Shown one piece after another: positions 35,101 through 47,319 of a DNA stretch of 64,000 nt. The notes under the pieces were generated by a model that saw nothing but the letters and a program-made list of their open reading frames with translations, ran no database searches and was not told the DNA's origin. The position numbers were made by a program, and so were the translations under genes. The first letter of the stretch is position 1. Each line of letters starts with the position of its first letter. This DNA comes from Neostapfia colusana (lineage: Eukaryota > Streptophyta > Magnoliopsida > Poales > Poaceae): NCBI GenBank assembly GCA_030760725.1, contig JASWHV010000008.1, forward strand, positions 36,552,720 through 36,616,719, read 5' to 3'.

Positions 35101-35662
35101 GACCAGACATCAATGTCTTTGACTGATACATATCTTTAGGCACTTTGTGGGGTTGTGGAAGGATATCGCTAATCAATTTGATTAGGTTGTTGTAATAGTT
35201 GTTTGAAAAGTACTTAGACTTAACTGCCAAAAGTCTTTTGATGAACGTAACGAGAATCACTTATGTGTGTTCATGAAGTGGCTCTTCTGAAGCTTTTACC
35301 TCCGTTGTTGGAGGATCCTCCGTATCCTCTGGTTTAATAGCTTGTAGCATCTCATCCATCCGATCAAACTACGTGTTCTCATCATCCTCTTGCACTTCTT
35401 GTACGGCTTGAGAAGATGTCTCGTCGTGAAAGCTCCACACCTCATAATGTGACATGTAACTGTTTCGACACAAGTGTATCGAAACAGTCATTTTATTAAA
35501 CAACTTTGTGTTTCGGCATTTCGTACATGGGCACCGCACCTTATTGATCGTCGATAATGAAAAAGATCGATCTACAAAAGCATCTATCTTTGCAAAATAT
35601 TCATCTGAGTGATCACTTTTCTTGTTCCAACCAGTATACATTAAACTATGGTCTTTACCCAT
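32193..35662 (-). pseudogene. CACTA 2 TNP2-type transposase
   Basis: Starts MGKDHSLMYTGWNKKS at 35662. Domains in order: transposase-associated domain with CTKCRN (about 35525), TNP2 (CPDNCMLFWKEH at about 35070; HNIDVMHQMHNM at about 34080), DUF4218 (about 33900-33600) and DUF4216 (ERLRGYDTFVLAHQVEQVYY at about 32560). It ends DEFRN with TAG at 32193. Long open stretches survive (184 aa at 35260-34706, 173 aa at 34106-33585, 183 aa at 32744-32193), but stops at about 35370 and 35262 and several frame changes remain. The closest to intact of the three copies at its C-terminus. Confidence 0.87.
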
Positions 35663-35797
35663 GTTTGAGGCTACATTTTAAAAACAGGGGAAATATTATT
35701 AATTTATACTTTGCTGTATGTCACGACCCTACTTCTATTGGTACGGATAGGTCCTAAACCCATCCAAGAGTGACTGAGAAGAACGTGCTTCGGACAA

Positions 35798-35930
35798 GAC
35801 GCCAGGTCTGAATCCAGACGAAATTTCGGCAGCATAACCCCATTGTTCTCCAACTGCACGCCCGATAATGGTGCAGCGGAGAACATCAGGGTTACGCTGT
35901 CAAAATCTCGTCCAGATTCAGACTCGCGTC
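35798..35930. repeat. 133-bp imperfect hairpin upstream of CACTA 2 transposase
   Basis: The left arm (35798-35859, GACGCCAGGTCTGAATCCAG...) pairs with the right arm (35871-35930) at roughly 80% of positions around the loop GCCCGATAATG. A counterpart with the same 133-bp span lies at 41116-41248 in CACTA 3. Could act as a regulatory structure or a source of small RNAs; no function is shown by the sequence. Confidence 0.8.
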
Positions 35931-36121
35931 TCATCATAGGGACGCCCCCTCGGTCACTCACAGGCTGTCCAAAAAGGGACTATTCTGAACCTACCAGGCT
36001 CACATCTGTAATGCATGTGAGACGGGCCGGTTCAAAATGGGTGATGCATATTCTAAAGGTTTACATTACTCATTCATTTTTGAGTCATTTATGAGAAATA
36101 AAGAGCGAGAAAAGAAAGAAG

Positions 36122-36136
36122 GAGAGAGAGAGAGAG
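36122..36136. repeat. Short (GA)n tract
   Basis: About seven GA units in the upstream region of CACTA 2. Slightly longer GA/AAG-rich context from 36096. Confidence 0.85.
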
Positions 36137-36639
36137 AAGGGTTAAAGAATAGGGATGACCATCAACGCGCGGGTCTGCGTCCATGTGACCTAATCCTTCG
36201 ACATGTCTATGGTCTCAAGAACAGCGGGAGAAGGACGAAGCCAAAACTCGTCGGCCATTTGAGGGTTCGGGCACCGGACCCGGGACATCAGTGGGTCCTT
36301 ACCCTTCTGCAATGGGTCACGACGGATGGGCGGTCGAGCATTGGAGGGAGGTCAATTAGGCGTCAAGCCCAGACTGACGGCTCTCGTCGAGCGTCCTTGG
36401 GTGCTCGAAGCTTGGAGGTTCGGGGCATTTCGGCTCCCACCGTTGTCACGACGGAGAGGTTGACGTGGCAACCCAGCCGGAGCCGTCGTAAAAAACATAT
36501 TTTAAACATGCTCTCACGACGGTGTATATATATAGCTAACCGGCATGAGGGCATATAGGTAATTAACCTACTACCGTCCTAAATAACATAACATACATGC
36601 TCTCAGGACGTTGTATATAGCTAATTAACTGTCGTGAAG

Positions 36640-37265
36640 CAAATAATTAACACTCAAATTTCTAACAATTTTCAACTAAATAATAAAAAAACAAATAATT
36701 AACAAATAAATAAACTAAGTTATAAACAAAGAAAATTTACAACTAAATAATCAAATAACTAAACTAATTAATGAACTAAGTAATATAACTAACCAAATAA
36801 CGAACTAATTAAACAACTAAACAATCTCCAAGATTAATCAAGTAACCAAATTATAAAATAAATACTAAAGTAACTTAATAATCAACTAACCCAAAATTAA
36901 GTAATGAATTAGCTCATTAACTAAACTAATTCATAAAGTAACTATATTAAGTAACTAATGAACTAATTAACTAATTTATACAACTAATAAAATATTAAAT
37001 TAAACTTACCTCAAAGTGGCGGTGAAACGACAGCGAGCACGGGGCAGGCTCGGGGCCGAGCGGCGGCGGCAGGGCCACGCGGCGGTGGGTGCGGCCGGAG
37101 GTGATGGGCGCGGGCAGAGGCAGTGCGGGCAGCGCCGGGTGGCGGCGGCGACGTATGGCTGGGCGGCAGCGGCTGCGGGCGGAGGCAGCAGGCGGGGGCT
37201 CGGGCGGCGCAGGCGAAGTCGGGTGGGCTCGAATGGAATAGCCTGAGCGCGGGCTGGGGCGGCGG
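36640..37265. other. AT-rich then GC-rich bipartite block of CACTA 2
   Basis: AACTAA/AATTAACTAA-type sequence from 36640 to 37010 switches sharply to CGGCGG/GCGGGC-rich sequence at 37015-37260. Same position and order as in CACTA 1 and 3. Confidence 0.65.
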
Positions 37266-37269
37266 ATAT

Positions 37270-37441
37270 AACCCATAATTTACGACGGTCGTAGAATGGT
37301 CGTAACCGTGCCGTCATAAATAAGTTGTTAATTACGACGGTCGACAGCATATTTACGACAGCTTGTTTTGACCGTCGTAAATAATATTATTTACGACGGC
37401 CAACCCTAAAACCGTCATAAGTTTATATTTTTCCTGTAGTG
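37270..37441. repeat. Right terminal and subterminal repeats of CACTA 2
   Basis: Copies of TTTACGACGG and its complement (37278, 37333, 37351, 37368, 37390) end in TTTTTCCTGTAGTG. The fourth base of the unit is A where CACTA 1 has G. Confidence 0.8.
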
Positions 37442-37539
37442 ACATCCTGTTTCAAGGATGCTCTGATAAGTATAATTATTATAAAATATACAACTTGAAA
37501 CAATAAATAAATAAAACACTACATGTATTCATTTCTAAA

Positions 37540-40500
37540 AGTCATCAGAATCTCGCTCATTTACTCTACTCCTTAAACCAGACCATCAAACTATTTTAGT
37601 GACTGGTTTCTGTTTGTGCGTCTCTCGAGTTTGTACATCATCGGCATCTCCAACTAAGTCATCGAGCTCTTGACCAGGCTCAACGACAAATGAGGCTGGT
37701 AGATCTTCTTCTTGGTAAACATTATTGAACTCATCAATGGACATCGGAGTATCATGGTACCCAACATCGTAGGGGTATATAACCGTTCACGAGAATTGAC
37801 CTTGTGTACGACCCACCAAGCACATCTTATGGCATGGATAAGGTAGATAATACACTTGCTCAACTTGGTTTACAGTGACAAAAGAGTCGTAACCTCACAG
37901 CCTTTCGTTGTGTTTCACTTCAACCATGCCAAAATGGTTTTCACGGGTTCCATTGTGGTTATCAAACAAGCTACTTTAAATTCCTTATTACCGGCAAAGT
38001 TGAATTTAAGGATTTTGTTAATGATCCAGCAGTGATTTGTTTCCCGGCGATTGCTCTCGTCACAACTCCAGTATTAGCCATTGCCGCAAGAGGATGGAGA
38101 GATTCAAATTGAGTCGAACGGAATCGAAACCCATTACGTCCTACCAACCGTAGATTCTAACTTTGAATACTCCGTAAGATAGTTGTCGCAAGTATTGATG
38201 GACGTCAACATCTTTTACACACCGTCTACAATATGAACTTATAAGAATATTTTTTACCTACTACTTCATAATACAGTATAGAGAAATGACAAGAAAATGT
38301 TACTTGATCTCAAAAACAAGATAGAAAATTAGGCCCTCCATTAATTCTATCTCATTGCATCATTTCTACCTGCTTGCTCGTCGGTTGATGTCTAAGTGTC
38401 CAATTTTACTTATGAAACACACTGTCAAAAAATCAAGAATATTAGCATTAAGGCATAGTAAAGAATGCTACATAGCATGGATGTAGAACAAATACTTACT
38501 CGATATATTTGTCCATCCCATCTATATTAGAATACATGTACCACAAAGCATCCTTCGTTCTTTAGCGGTACAATTGTAGCTCATGCTACTACCAATAGGG
38601 GTGCCACTCGTTGCGAAAATGGATAGGTCACTACAAGGAGGATCTTCATCCATATTGTACCGCATCGTAGAAGCATTGACATTGTTTTACTCTACAAAGT
38701 AAACACTTGAAAAGTATCCTACCTCCTTAAGAGTAAATGCCTCAACGATACACCATTCAACTCTAGCCCTATTGTCAACCATTGGTTTAAGATATCTTAG
38801 AGCTCTTTCAATGTGATACATCCACCTACTGCACAGCCGCCCACTTTAGCTTCATACGGCGGATGGATAAGGAGATGTTGCATGGAATTGAAAAGCCCTA
38901 GAGAAAATATTTTTCCATCTTACCTTAAAGAACCGGTATCTCCTTCTCCAACTTCTCCATCATCTCTATCGTGATTTCTTTAGCATAAAGATGCCTATAA
39001 AAATAGTTAAGCTCGGCTAAAACTTTCCAAACTGCATCATCAAGGTAGCCCAAAACATAACGGGCAGGAATTTTTCCATGATTATGTGATAATCATGACT
39101 CTTTAACCCATTTAGTTTTCCTGTCCAGACATTAACAGCTCGTCTCAAGCTAGCAGCATAGCCATCGAGGATTGTCAACCCTTTCAACCAATTCAGAACT
39201 TTTTCTACTGTTTAGTTTTAAGACAGAAAGAAGCACGTGGCTTACCACCACTTTTAGAGAGCTCAAGCGTTCGACGATTACAAAGCTATGCCAAATGTTT
39301 TTGAGCCTTTCTATTGTCTTTTGTTTTGCTAGGCACATCCATCCACGTGCTTATGATGCATTCGCCTATGTTACTCTCCTGGTGCATGACATCAAAAATA
39401 TTGTGCATTAAAATCAATGACTTGATGTAAGGTAGTTCCCATAGTCCACATTTGTGAGTCCAATTGTGTACATCTCCGTACCCTATAAAAGTCCCAGACG
39501 ATCTTTATCTACCACAAGTTTCTCCAACATATTAGCAATTTCAGACCCACTTAAACACTTTGGCAGTTTCTTCATCACAATAGTGTTCTTTTTCAAAGCA
39601 TTCTTCTGTTGCCTAAACACGTGATTCTAGGGTAACCAACATTTTTGACAATCAAAGTAGCAGATCTTGCCACCATGAGTAAGACGAAAACAGTTCGTGT
39701 CTGAAGCACATATCAGATATGTCAAAAGTCTGTGTCGCTCCATCCAACAAACATGCCGTACGCCGGGAAATCATGGACGAACCACAAGTACACAACTTGA
39801 AGGTTGAATTTCTGCTTTTTGTAACAATCGTACGCTTCGACTCTTGCCCACAACCGTTTCAACTATTCGATTAGGGGTTGTAACATCACGTTCAGGCGTG
39901 GACCAGGATGATCCGCTCCAGGTAGAATGAGACAAAGGAACATGAACTCATATTTCATACAAAGAATAGGTGGTAGGTTGTATGGAATAGCAAATTTGGG
40001 CCAACATGAGTAAGGTGTGGCATTTGTACTGAAAGGTGAGAAGCCATCTATCGCTAACCCGATGTGAACATTTCTCGCATCACTAGCCATGTCTGCATCG
40101 AAGCTGTCCAACGCCTTCCATGCATCACCATCGGACAGGTGCACCATTACTCGATCGTTGTCACTCACACCATTGTGCCACCTCATGTGTCTGGCAGTTC
40201 TTTTAGAGAGGAACAATTGTTTCAACCGAGGTGTGACAGGAAGTAATGAAGTTTCTTATGTGTGACTTCTGTTATCACCTTGTCATCGTCGTCGTTAACC
40301 ACTTCGACAAACCTCGATTTACCACACTTTAAGCACTTGTTTTCTTTGCCATGCTCTTTCTAGAAAAGCATGCAGTTATCCGGGCACACATCAATTTTCT
40401 CATATTTCATACCGACACCAGAAAACATTTTCTTTGACTGGTACATGTCTTTAGGCATTTTATGAGGCTTTGGAAGAATATCGGAGATCAATTTGACAAG

Positions 40501-41001
40501 ACTGTTGTAGCAGTTATTTGAGAAAAAATACTTAGACTTAATTGCCATAAGTCATGTCATGAAATAAAGGAGTGTCACTTTTGTGTGCTCATGTAGCGGT
40601 TCTTCTGAGGCTCTGAGAAGATTGAAGAACACTTCAATCTCCGGTGTAGGAGAGTCCTTGTTAAAGTCTAGTTGTATAGATTCAAGCATCTCGTCCATCC
40701 TATCAACCCTCATGCTATAAAACGTCCTCTTCCTCTTCTTCTATGGGTTTAGGCGCTGATTCGCCATAAATATCCACACCTCATAATGTGGCAGAAAACC
40801 GTATCACCACAAGTCTAGTGAAAGCGTTCTATTGTCCAAACACCTCATATTCTGGCATTTGCTGCATGGACACCGCACCTTATTTATATTGGCTAACAAA
40901 AAAGCACGGTCCACAAAAGCCGTAGTCTTGGTCACCCACTCACCTGAGTGACTTCCATTCTTTTTCCAACCAGTATGCATCCAAGTACGGTCTTCGCCAA
41001 T
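37540..41001 (-). pseudogene. CACTA 3 TNP2-type transposase
   Basis: Aligns throughout with CACTA 1 and 2. The start codon is mutated (ATG to ATT at about 41001, followed by GEDRTWMHTGWKK). The TAD shows CSKCQN, and TNP2 shows GMKYEKIDVCPDNCMLF (about 40410-40365). DUF4218 traces lie at 39160-38900, and DUF4216 at about 37900-37650 with WWVVHKVNSRERLYTP. Many stops; the most decayed of the three copies. Confidence 0.82.
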
Positions 41002-41115
41002 ATTTGAGCCTACAAACCAGATTCAGCAACGTCAGATATCATGCATCTACATCTCATATTAGGAAAGATATGTTGTAAACCCAACCCAGAGTGATCAAGA
41101 TACCTTGCCTACAAC

Positions 41116-41248
41116 GAGACGGGAGTCTGTATCCTAATGAAATTTTGGCAGCATAACCCTGCAGTTCTCCAACTGCACGCCCGAAATGGTGCAGTAGAGA
41201 ACATATATACAACTGAAACTTCATTAGGATCCGGACCTCCCGCATCTC
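41116..41248. repeat. 133-bp imperfect hairpin upstream of CACTA 3 transposase
   Basis: Arms 41116-41178 and 41189-41248 around the loop GCCCGAAATG. The outer part GGATCCTAATGAA/TTCATTAGGATCC-type and the inner CTGCAC/GTGCAG pair best; the middle has decayed. It ends 21 bp before the gypsy D insertion. Confidence 0.75.
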
Positions 41249-41269
41249 GCCATAAGCAAGCTCTCTTAG

Positions 41270-43963
41270 TGGGATACCCAGTTCCAAGAATGAACCAAGT
41301 GATGCGTATGTGTGCCCAGGATGTTCATCACACATACACAGATACATCACAAACTGAATTCAGAATATAACCGAACTACAAATAGTACGTAAGTGCTTTA
41401 TTACAATAGTTCAATGTCTCAATCATGAGTATCTAGTTTATTTTGCAGCGGAAGACACTAAACAACACCAGAAATAAAACTTAAGACGGCGGAGCTCCAT
41501 CTCCGAATCCACAAGCAGTTGACGGTAGTGCGCATGCCTAGTACTCCACCTGCTCTTCGAAGTACTCTTCTCCTCTAGCTGATATATTGTGGGAAATGCA
41601 ATGGTAAGTCTATGTCGTACTCAGCAAGAGCGGGAAGAATCTGACATGTAGCTTAAACAAGGTTGGAAACAAATGTTATTTGAAGCAAGCAAATTTCATT
41701 TCGCAATCACAAGAAAAGGGCCTAAAATGTCTAGGTGAGTTAATTCTCAACATAACCAAGTAGTTCATCATGTCTCATGTTCAATAAAGTCTTACTCGAT
41801 CATTTATCAAGTCTTAACTAGCCAATGATCATTCTCAATCTTATCTCATATTCACAATTGCTCATGATCAGCAAATGTTCACATAACCGAAACCAATCTC
41901 ATATACACAACCAAAAACCAGTCCTGAATGACAATACCATAACCATACATGAATAGCCATCCAAAGTTTTGCCTCTAATAATGGAAGGTTGTCAGGTGCT
42001 TGTAACCGAAAGCACGGCTATCATGATAGTTTTACACTCAGCAGTGGTGGCACCCCTTTACCCACAAGTTCGTGATTTCGTCACCCGTCGGCGTCTAGAG
42101 AAAACCTCCATTCTGCCACTACACAACAGTTGGTGTATGGACAAGTGATCACAAAATAGCCTTTACAAAGGGGCTACTAGGATGTTCAGACCCACTGAGG
42201 TTTCATCGGTAGGCTTGAATCTCCATTCTTCCACCCATGTGCCCCCTCGTGTGCCATGCAGTTCGCAAGGCAGTCCTCCTCGACTCCCATTCCCCGCGAC
42301 ATCCAATGGTCAATAAGAAACTAGCAACACACCTAATTAGTCAGCTAATCCGAACCCATATTTGGCCTTGTGATGACACTGTTTTCCTGGCATATTCTTG
42401 CATGAACCGGTTCTTAGATCTAAGGCAAGCAAACTACCATCTCATTCAACATAACCACAATCCAAGCTTGCGTAGATTTCCCCAGTTCCATGCTCATTAA
42501 ACATCTTCTTTTTCTAATCATGTTTAATCTCCGTGATTACAGTAGTTAAGCAAGTTTATTTCAGTTCCCTTAATCCCATAAGCAATATGGTGCCAAAGAG
42601 AAAACAACACCATACCTGACTCAACAAGTTCCCGGCGACAAGGAGTGCCTAACAATGCTAGTAAACTCCTACTAAAAGGTTTTCCCATCAAGTTGACACA
42701 GGAATGCAATTTTCACAAGCAAAGCAGTTCAAAAACATAGGACCAATATGATCAAGGGGCACTTGCCTTGCACCCACAGGTTGTGCTGCTCAAACGCGTC
42801 GAAGTCTTGGTGCTGGAGGTCCTCGTAAACGGCCTCTTAAGTGTTTCCTTCTACTCATGATCACGTACATACAAAGCAATACAATCAATCTATACGATGC
42901 ACACATTTTACTCAAGATGTGATGATATGGATGCATGCAATCCTACAATGCAACCTACTCTAACCAGTTTACATATGGCCATACATTTTTGGGTAGGTTT
43001 TAGTGGGATTTTGCAGTGATCGGTGATGCTGGACATCAATTTAGGCATGGCTATAATTCTAACTCGGTATTAGATCAAACCATCATCAAAACCTAAGACG
43101 GGGAATGTCCTACTTACGTTTAGTAGCTCCTGGTTGCAAGGTGTGATGCATCGGGGTTGAGGATGATGGTAGCAATGTTGCACGAAGGATGACGGCTCCT
43201 TCCTCTCTTCTTCCTCCTCTTCTCCTCTGCATCTGGTCTTCTCCTTGTAGTGGCAGCAGCCGGAGCTCCTCTTGTCATCAATGTGAGTGGCTGGGGTTTT
43301 CCTTGGGGCAGAGCAGAGCTACGGCCAGAGCAGGGAGGCGCTGGGGTCTTCTTCTCCGGCAGGGGTGCGGCAGGGCAGGGCTGCTGCGGCGGCGAAGGCA
43401 GGACAGCAGGGCGTGGCCAGGGCAGGGCAGCAATAGGACGTGGCCAGGGGTGTTCTTTAGCAGGGCGCGGCGGCCAAGGGGGAATGGTTTTATTTATAGG
43501 GGGAAGGGAATCCAAGGGGGCTAGGATTTCAGCAAAATAATTTGATCAAGGGATGGGATTTAACTCGGGGGAGGTGCAGCCAAGGGGCTAGGATTTTAGC
43601 AAATAAAATTGATAAGGGCTGGGATTATTTTGGGAGGGGGGGATCCCTAGAGGGGGTGGCAGCAGGGGGAAATCCCCTAATGGGGGTGTGGACAAGGGGA
43701 TGAAAATCCCCAAGGGGGGAGCGTGGCGAGGGGGAAATTCCCAAACGGCTGGGGGGGGATTCCCTAAGGGGGATATTTCTATGGGGGAGGGCACCGACCA
43801 GGTTAGGGAGGAGTGGGCGGCTAGGTTTTTTTCTTTTCTATTTTTCTTTTCTTTTAATTATTTATGGGTTTCTGTATTCCTTTATCTCTTTTCTTCTTCT
43901 TTTTAAATGCTTCTCTACATGAAAATGAATGCAATGCATGATGATAAATATGAGGGTGCTACA
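41270..43963 (-). repeat. 3' LTR of gypsy D
   Basis: 2694 bp. Aligns with 50081-50764 plus 54705-56728 after removal of the inner insertion. Contains G/GGGG-rich low-complexity sequence (43610-43770), giving spurious Gly/Pro ORFs. Confidence 0.85.
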
Positions 43964-43980
43964 AATCTACCCCCCTTAAA
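43964..43980 (-). other. Polypurine tract of gypsy D
   Basis: The plus-strand text AATCTACCCCCCTTAAA reads TTTAAGGGGGGTAGATT on the minus strand, directly before the 3' LTR. Confidence 0.7.
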
Positions 43981-43996
43981 ATAAATCTTGCCCTCG

Positions 43997-46900
43997 AGAT
44001 TCTATAGAGTGGAGTGAAGATGAGGAAATTCCGTCTTGAGGTCTTCCTCGCGCTCCCACGTAGTTTCAGATTCCGTATGATGGCTCCATTGTACCTTACA
44101 CCAACGGATTACCTTGTTCCTCGTGACTCTTTCCTTCGTATCCAGGATCTTAATGGGGTGTTCCGCATAAGTCAAATCCTCCTGGAGTTCTAACTCGTCC
44201 ATTGGTACTTGTTCTTCTGGCACTCTTAGGCACTTCTTGAGTTGAGACACGTGAAACACGTCGTGTACGTCGGAGAGGTGTGCCGACAGCTCTAGTTGAT
44301 ATGCTACCTCTCATCGCTTGCCCAAAATCTTGAATGGTCCGATGTAGCGGGGTGCTAGATTGCCTTTGATATTAAACTGTTGTTGGCCTCAGATAGGTGA
44401 CCCCTTGAGATACACGAAGTCTCCAACTTCGAAGGTCAGACTCCTTCGCCTATTGTCCACATAGCCTTTCTGACGTGACTGAGCAGCCTTCATGTTTTCA
44501 CGTATTGTTTGGACTTGCTTCTTGACGTCTTGCAACACTTCAGGTCCAAACACTTGGTTTTCTCCCGTCTCATTCCAGAACAGGGGTGTTCTACACCATC
44601 TACCATATAATGCCTCGAATGGTGACATTTTCAGGCTGGCTTGGTAACTATTGTTGTACATGAATTCAGCATACGGCAAGCTCTTGTCCTAGCTACGCCC
44701 AAGTTTCAAAGCACAAGCTCCCAACATGTCCTCCAATATCTGATTCATCCTCTTGGTTTGCCTGACGGTCTGTGGATGATACGTGGAGATGAAATTCAGC
44801 CGTGTACCCATAGCTTCATGTACTTTCTTCCTGAACCTAGAGTTAAATTGAGAACCTCGGTCAGAAACTATCCTCTTCGGAACTCCATGATGACATACTC
44901 TATTTTCCATATACAGCTCAGCTAACTGTGCCACAGTGTACCTGGTCCTAACACGAATGAAGTGGGCTAATCTCGGGAATCGGTACACGATAACCTAAAT
45001 AGAGTTGTAACCGGACTGAGTACGTGGCAATCCGACTATGAAATCCATACCGATTTCTTTCCACTTCCACTCGGGTACTTTCAATGGCTGCAATAATCCA
45101 GCGGGTCTCTGATGCTCAACCTTCATTCGTTGGCACGTGTCACATAGGGCAACATATTCAGCGATGTCCCTTTTCATGCCATCCCACCAATAGCATGTTT
45201 TCAAGTCCTTATACATCTTCGTACAGTCGGGATGAATGGAATAGGGCGACTCATGTGCCTCCTTTAGTATTGCATCGCAGATGTGTTTTACGTTAGGCAC
45301 ACAAATCCTTTTTCCCAACCAAAGCATGACATTCTCATCTCCTTGAAATCCTTCTCTACCCCTTGTCGGATTCTTTCCTTGATTTCCTTTATCTCCTCAT
45401 CCGTTGATTGACCATCTCGTATCTCTTGTTCCAACATTGGGTTTATGTCTATCACCTCCATCTCAACCCGAGATGTAACCGTTCAAACTCCTTAAGTAGC
45501 TCGGGTGGCAGCTCCCGAACCGTGAGTTGGTGTCATGCTCCCTTTCGGCTCAGAGCCTCCGCTACTATATTTGCTTTCTCGGGGTGATAGTTAATTCCTA
45601 CATCATAATTCTTGATGAGCTCTAACCATCAGCGTTGCCTCAAATTCAGATCCATTTGCGTGAATATATACTTGAGGCTTTTATGATCCGTATAAATTTC
45701 ACATCGAAGACCAATGATGTAGTGCCTCCAAATCTTCAATGCGTGTACCACGCCTGCAAGTTCCAGATCGTGCGTAGGGTAATTCAGCTCATGTTTCTAT
45801 AGTTACCTCGATGCATAAGCTACCACTTGTCTTTCTTGCATAAGCACACATCAAAGTCCCAGCGTTGAGGCATCACAATATATATCGAAGCTCTTGCTCA
45901 CGTCTGGCAATACCAACACCGGGGCCGTCGTCAATCTCTTCTTTAACTCCTCAAAGCTGTCTTGACACGCTTGTTTCCACTGAAATGCCTCCCCTTTCAT
46001 TAGCAATTCAGTTATAGGCTTCGCTATCTTGGAGAAATCTTTGATGAATTGGCGGTAATATCTAGCCATCCAAAGTAAACTCCAAATGTCCCTCACATTC
46101 TGCGCTAGGTTTCACTTCAACACGTCCCTCACTTTTCCAGGATCAACCCATACTCCTCCTTCGGAGATGATGTGGCTAAGAATGATATCTCCCTTAGTAA
46201 ATTGACGTTTGCTGAACTTGGCATACAATTGATGCTCTCGTAGTTTCTGCAATGTCAATCTCAAGTGTTCCTCATGTTCTTCCTCGCTTCTAGAATACAC
46301 CATAATATCATCGATGAACACTACGGCAAACTTGTCCTAGTACTCCATGAAGACCTTATTCATGAGGTACATAAAGTACGCATACGCATTTGTCAACCCA
46401 AATTATATGACGGTATACTTGTACAAACCATACCGTGTTCCAAAAGCCGTATTGTGTATGTCTAAGGGTTTAATCTTCAGTTGGAAGTATCCCGACCAAA
46501 AATCAATCCTAGAGAAAATCCGGGCGCCTTTCATTTGATCGAACAAATTCTCTATGCGGGGCAACGGGTACTTATTCTTGATCGTCACCTTGTTGAGAGA
46601 CCTATAGTCCACACACACCCTCTGGATTCCATCCTTCTTATCTACGAAGAGCACTGGGGCTCCCCCATGATGAGTAGCTTGGGCGTATAAAACCCTTATA
46701 TAGCTGCTCTTGAATTTGTTTCATGAGCTCCACTAATTCATTCGCAGGCATCCTATATGGCATCTTAGCTATAGGTGCGGCTCCGGGTACTAAATCAATG
46801 GCAAACTCTATGTCACGATCAGGTGGCATAACTGGCAATTCTTCTGGAAACACATCTGAATATTCTTGAACCACCGGAATGCTTTACAATGTCACACCTT

Positions 46901-47300
46901 CCAAGTGGTTCAGCATTGCCTTCTCGGTTGCAGGTTGGGCTGCCTCGAACTCGATACGGGTACCGTGCTCACTCGTCAACTGTACAATCCTCTTAGCACA
47001 TTGAATCACTCTGTTATACTTGCTTAACCAGTCCATTCAAAGTATTGTACCAATCCCTTGGGAATCCAAGACAATGAGGTTGGCAAGAAAATCTACCGCC
47101 CTTATTTTAATGCTTACTTTCGGATATACTATATTTGTCTATATCTCTCAACCGGGAGAATTAACCAACATAGTTTGTTTTATGTGGGATATGGGTAGGA
47201 TATACTTGGCAACATACTTGAATGAGATGAATGAATGCTCTGAAATCAAATAAAACAGTTGCTGGGTTGGAGTTGGTGAGAAACATACCAATCACGACGT
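43997..47300 (-). pseudogene. Gypsy D pol (protease, RT, RNase H, integrase, chromodomain)
   Basis: The protease region near 47260 reads TVLFDFRAFIHLI, where an active enzyme has DSGASHSFI, so the active site is lost. RT motifs: PYRMPANELVELMKQIQEQL (about 46770), YRSLNKVTIKNKYPLPRI (about 46600) and the catalytic FIDDIMVYSRSEEEHEEHL (46315). RNase H: DIYCDASTLGL (about 45870). The integrase zinc finger has CDTCQRMKVEHQRPAGL (about 45130) and its core FIVGLPRTQSG (about 45020), later SDRGSQFNSRF (about 44855). The C-terminal MFHVSQLKKCLRV and the basic/aromatic segment to 44002 resemble a chromodomain. Stops or frame changes near 46655, 46110, 45850, 45330, 44990 and 44690. Confidence 0.87.
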
Positions 47301-47319
47301 CCTCAGCTGGTTGTGCTTC

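Larger units (their letters stand above)
31160..37441 (-). mobile_element. CACTA transposon 2, left-truncated
   Basis: Same gene order as CACTA 1, minus strand: part of the second gene (31160-32110), TNP2-type transposase (32193-35662), long hairpin, AT-rich and GC-rich blocks, subterminal repeats, and terminus TTTTTCCTGTAGTG at 37441. The left end is missing and replaced by element F. Its right end abuts ACATCCTG, the start-codon region of the second gene of CACTA 3, so it was inserted there or joined by deletion. Confidence 0.85.

Noticed and set aside
37006..37350. Pro/Arg-rich ORFs up to 114 codons
   Set aside because: Same GC-rich block in CACTA 2; no conservation of frame between elements.
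43120..43794. Gly/Pro/Arg-rich ORFs (and copies at 55866-56575)
   Set aside because: They lie in the two LTR copies of gypsy D; frames are not preserved between the copies and the sequence is G-run low complexity.
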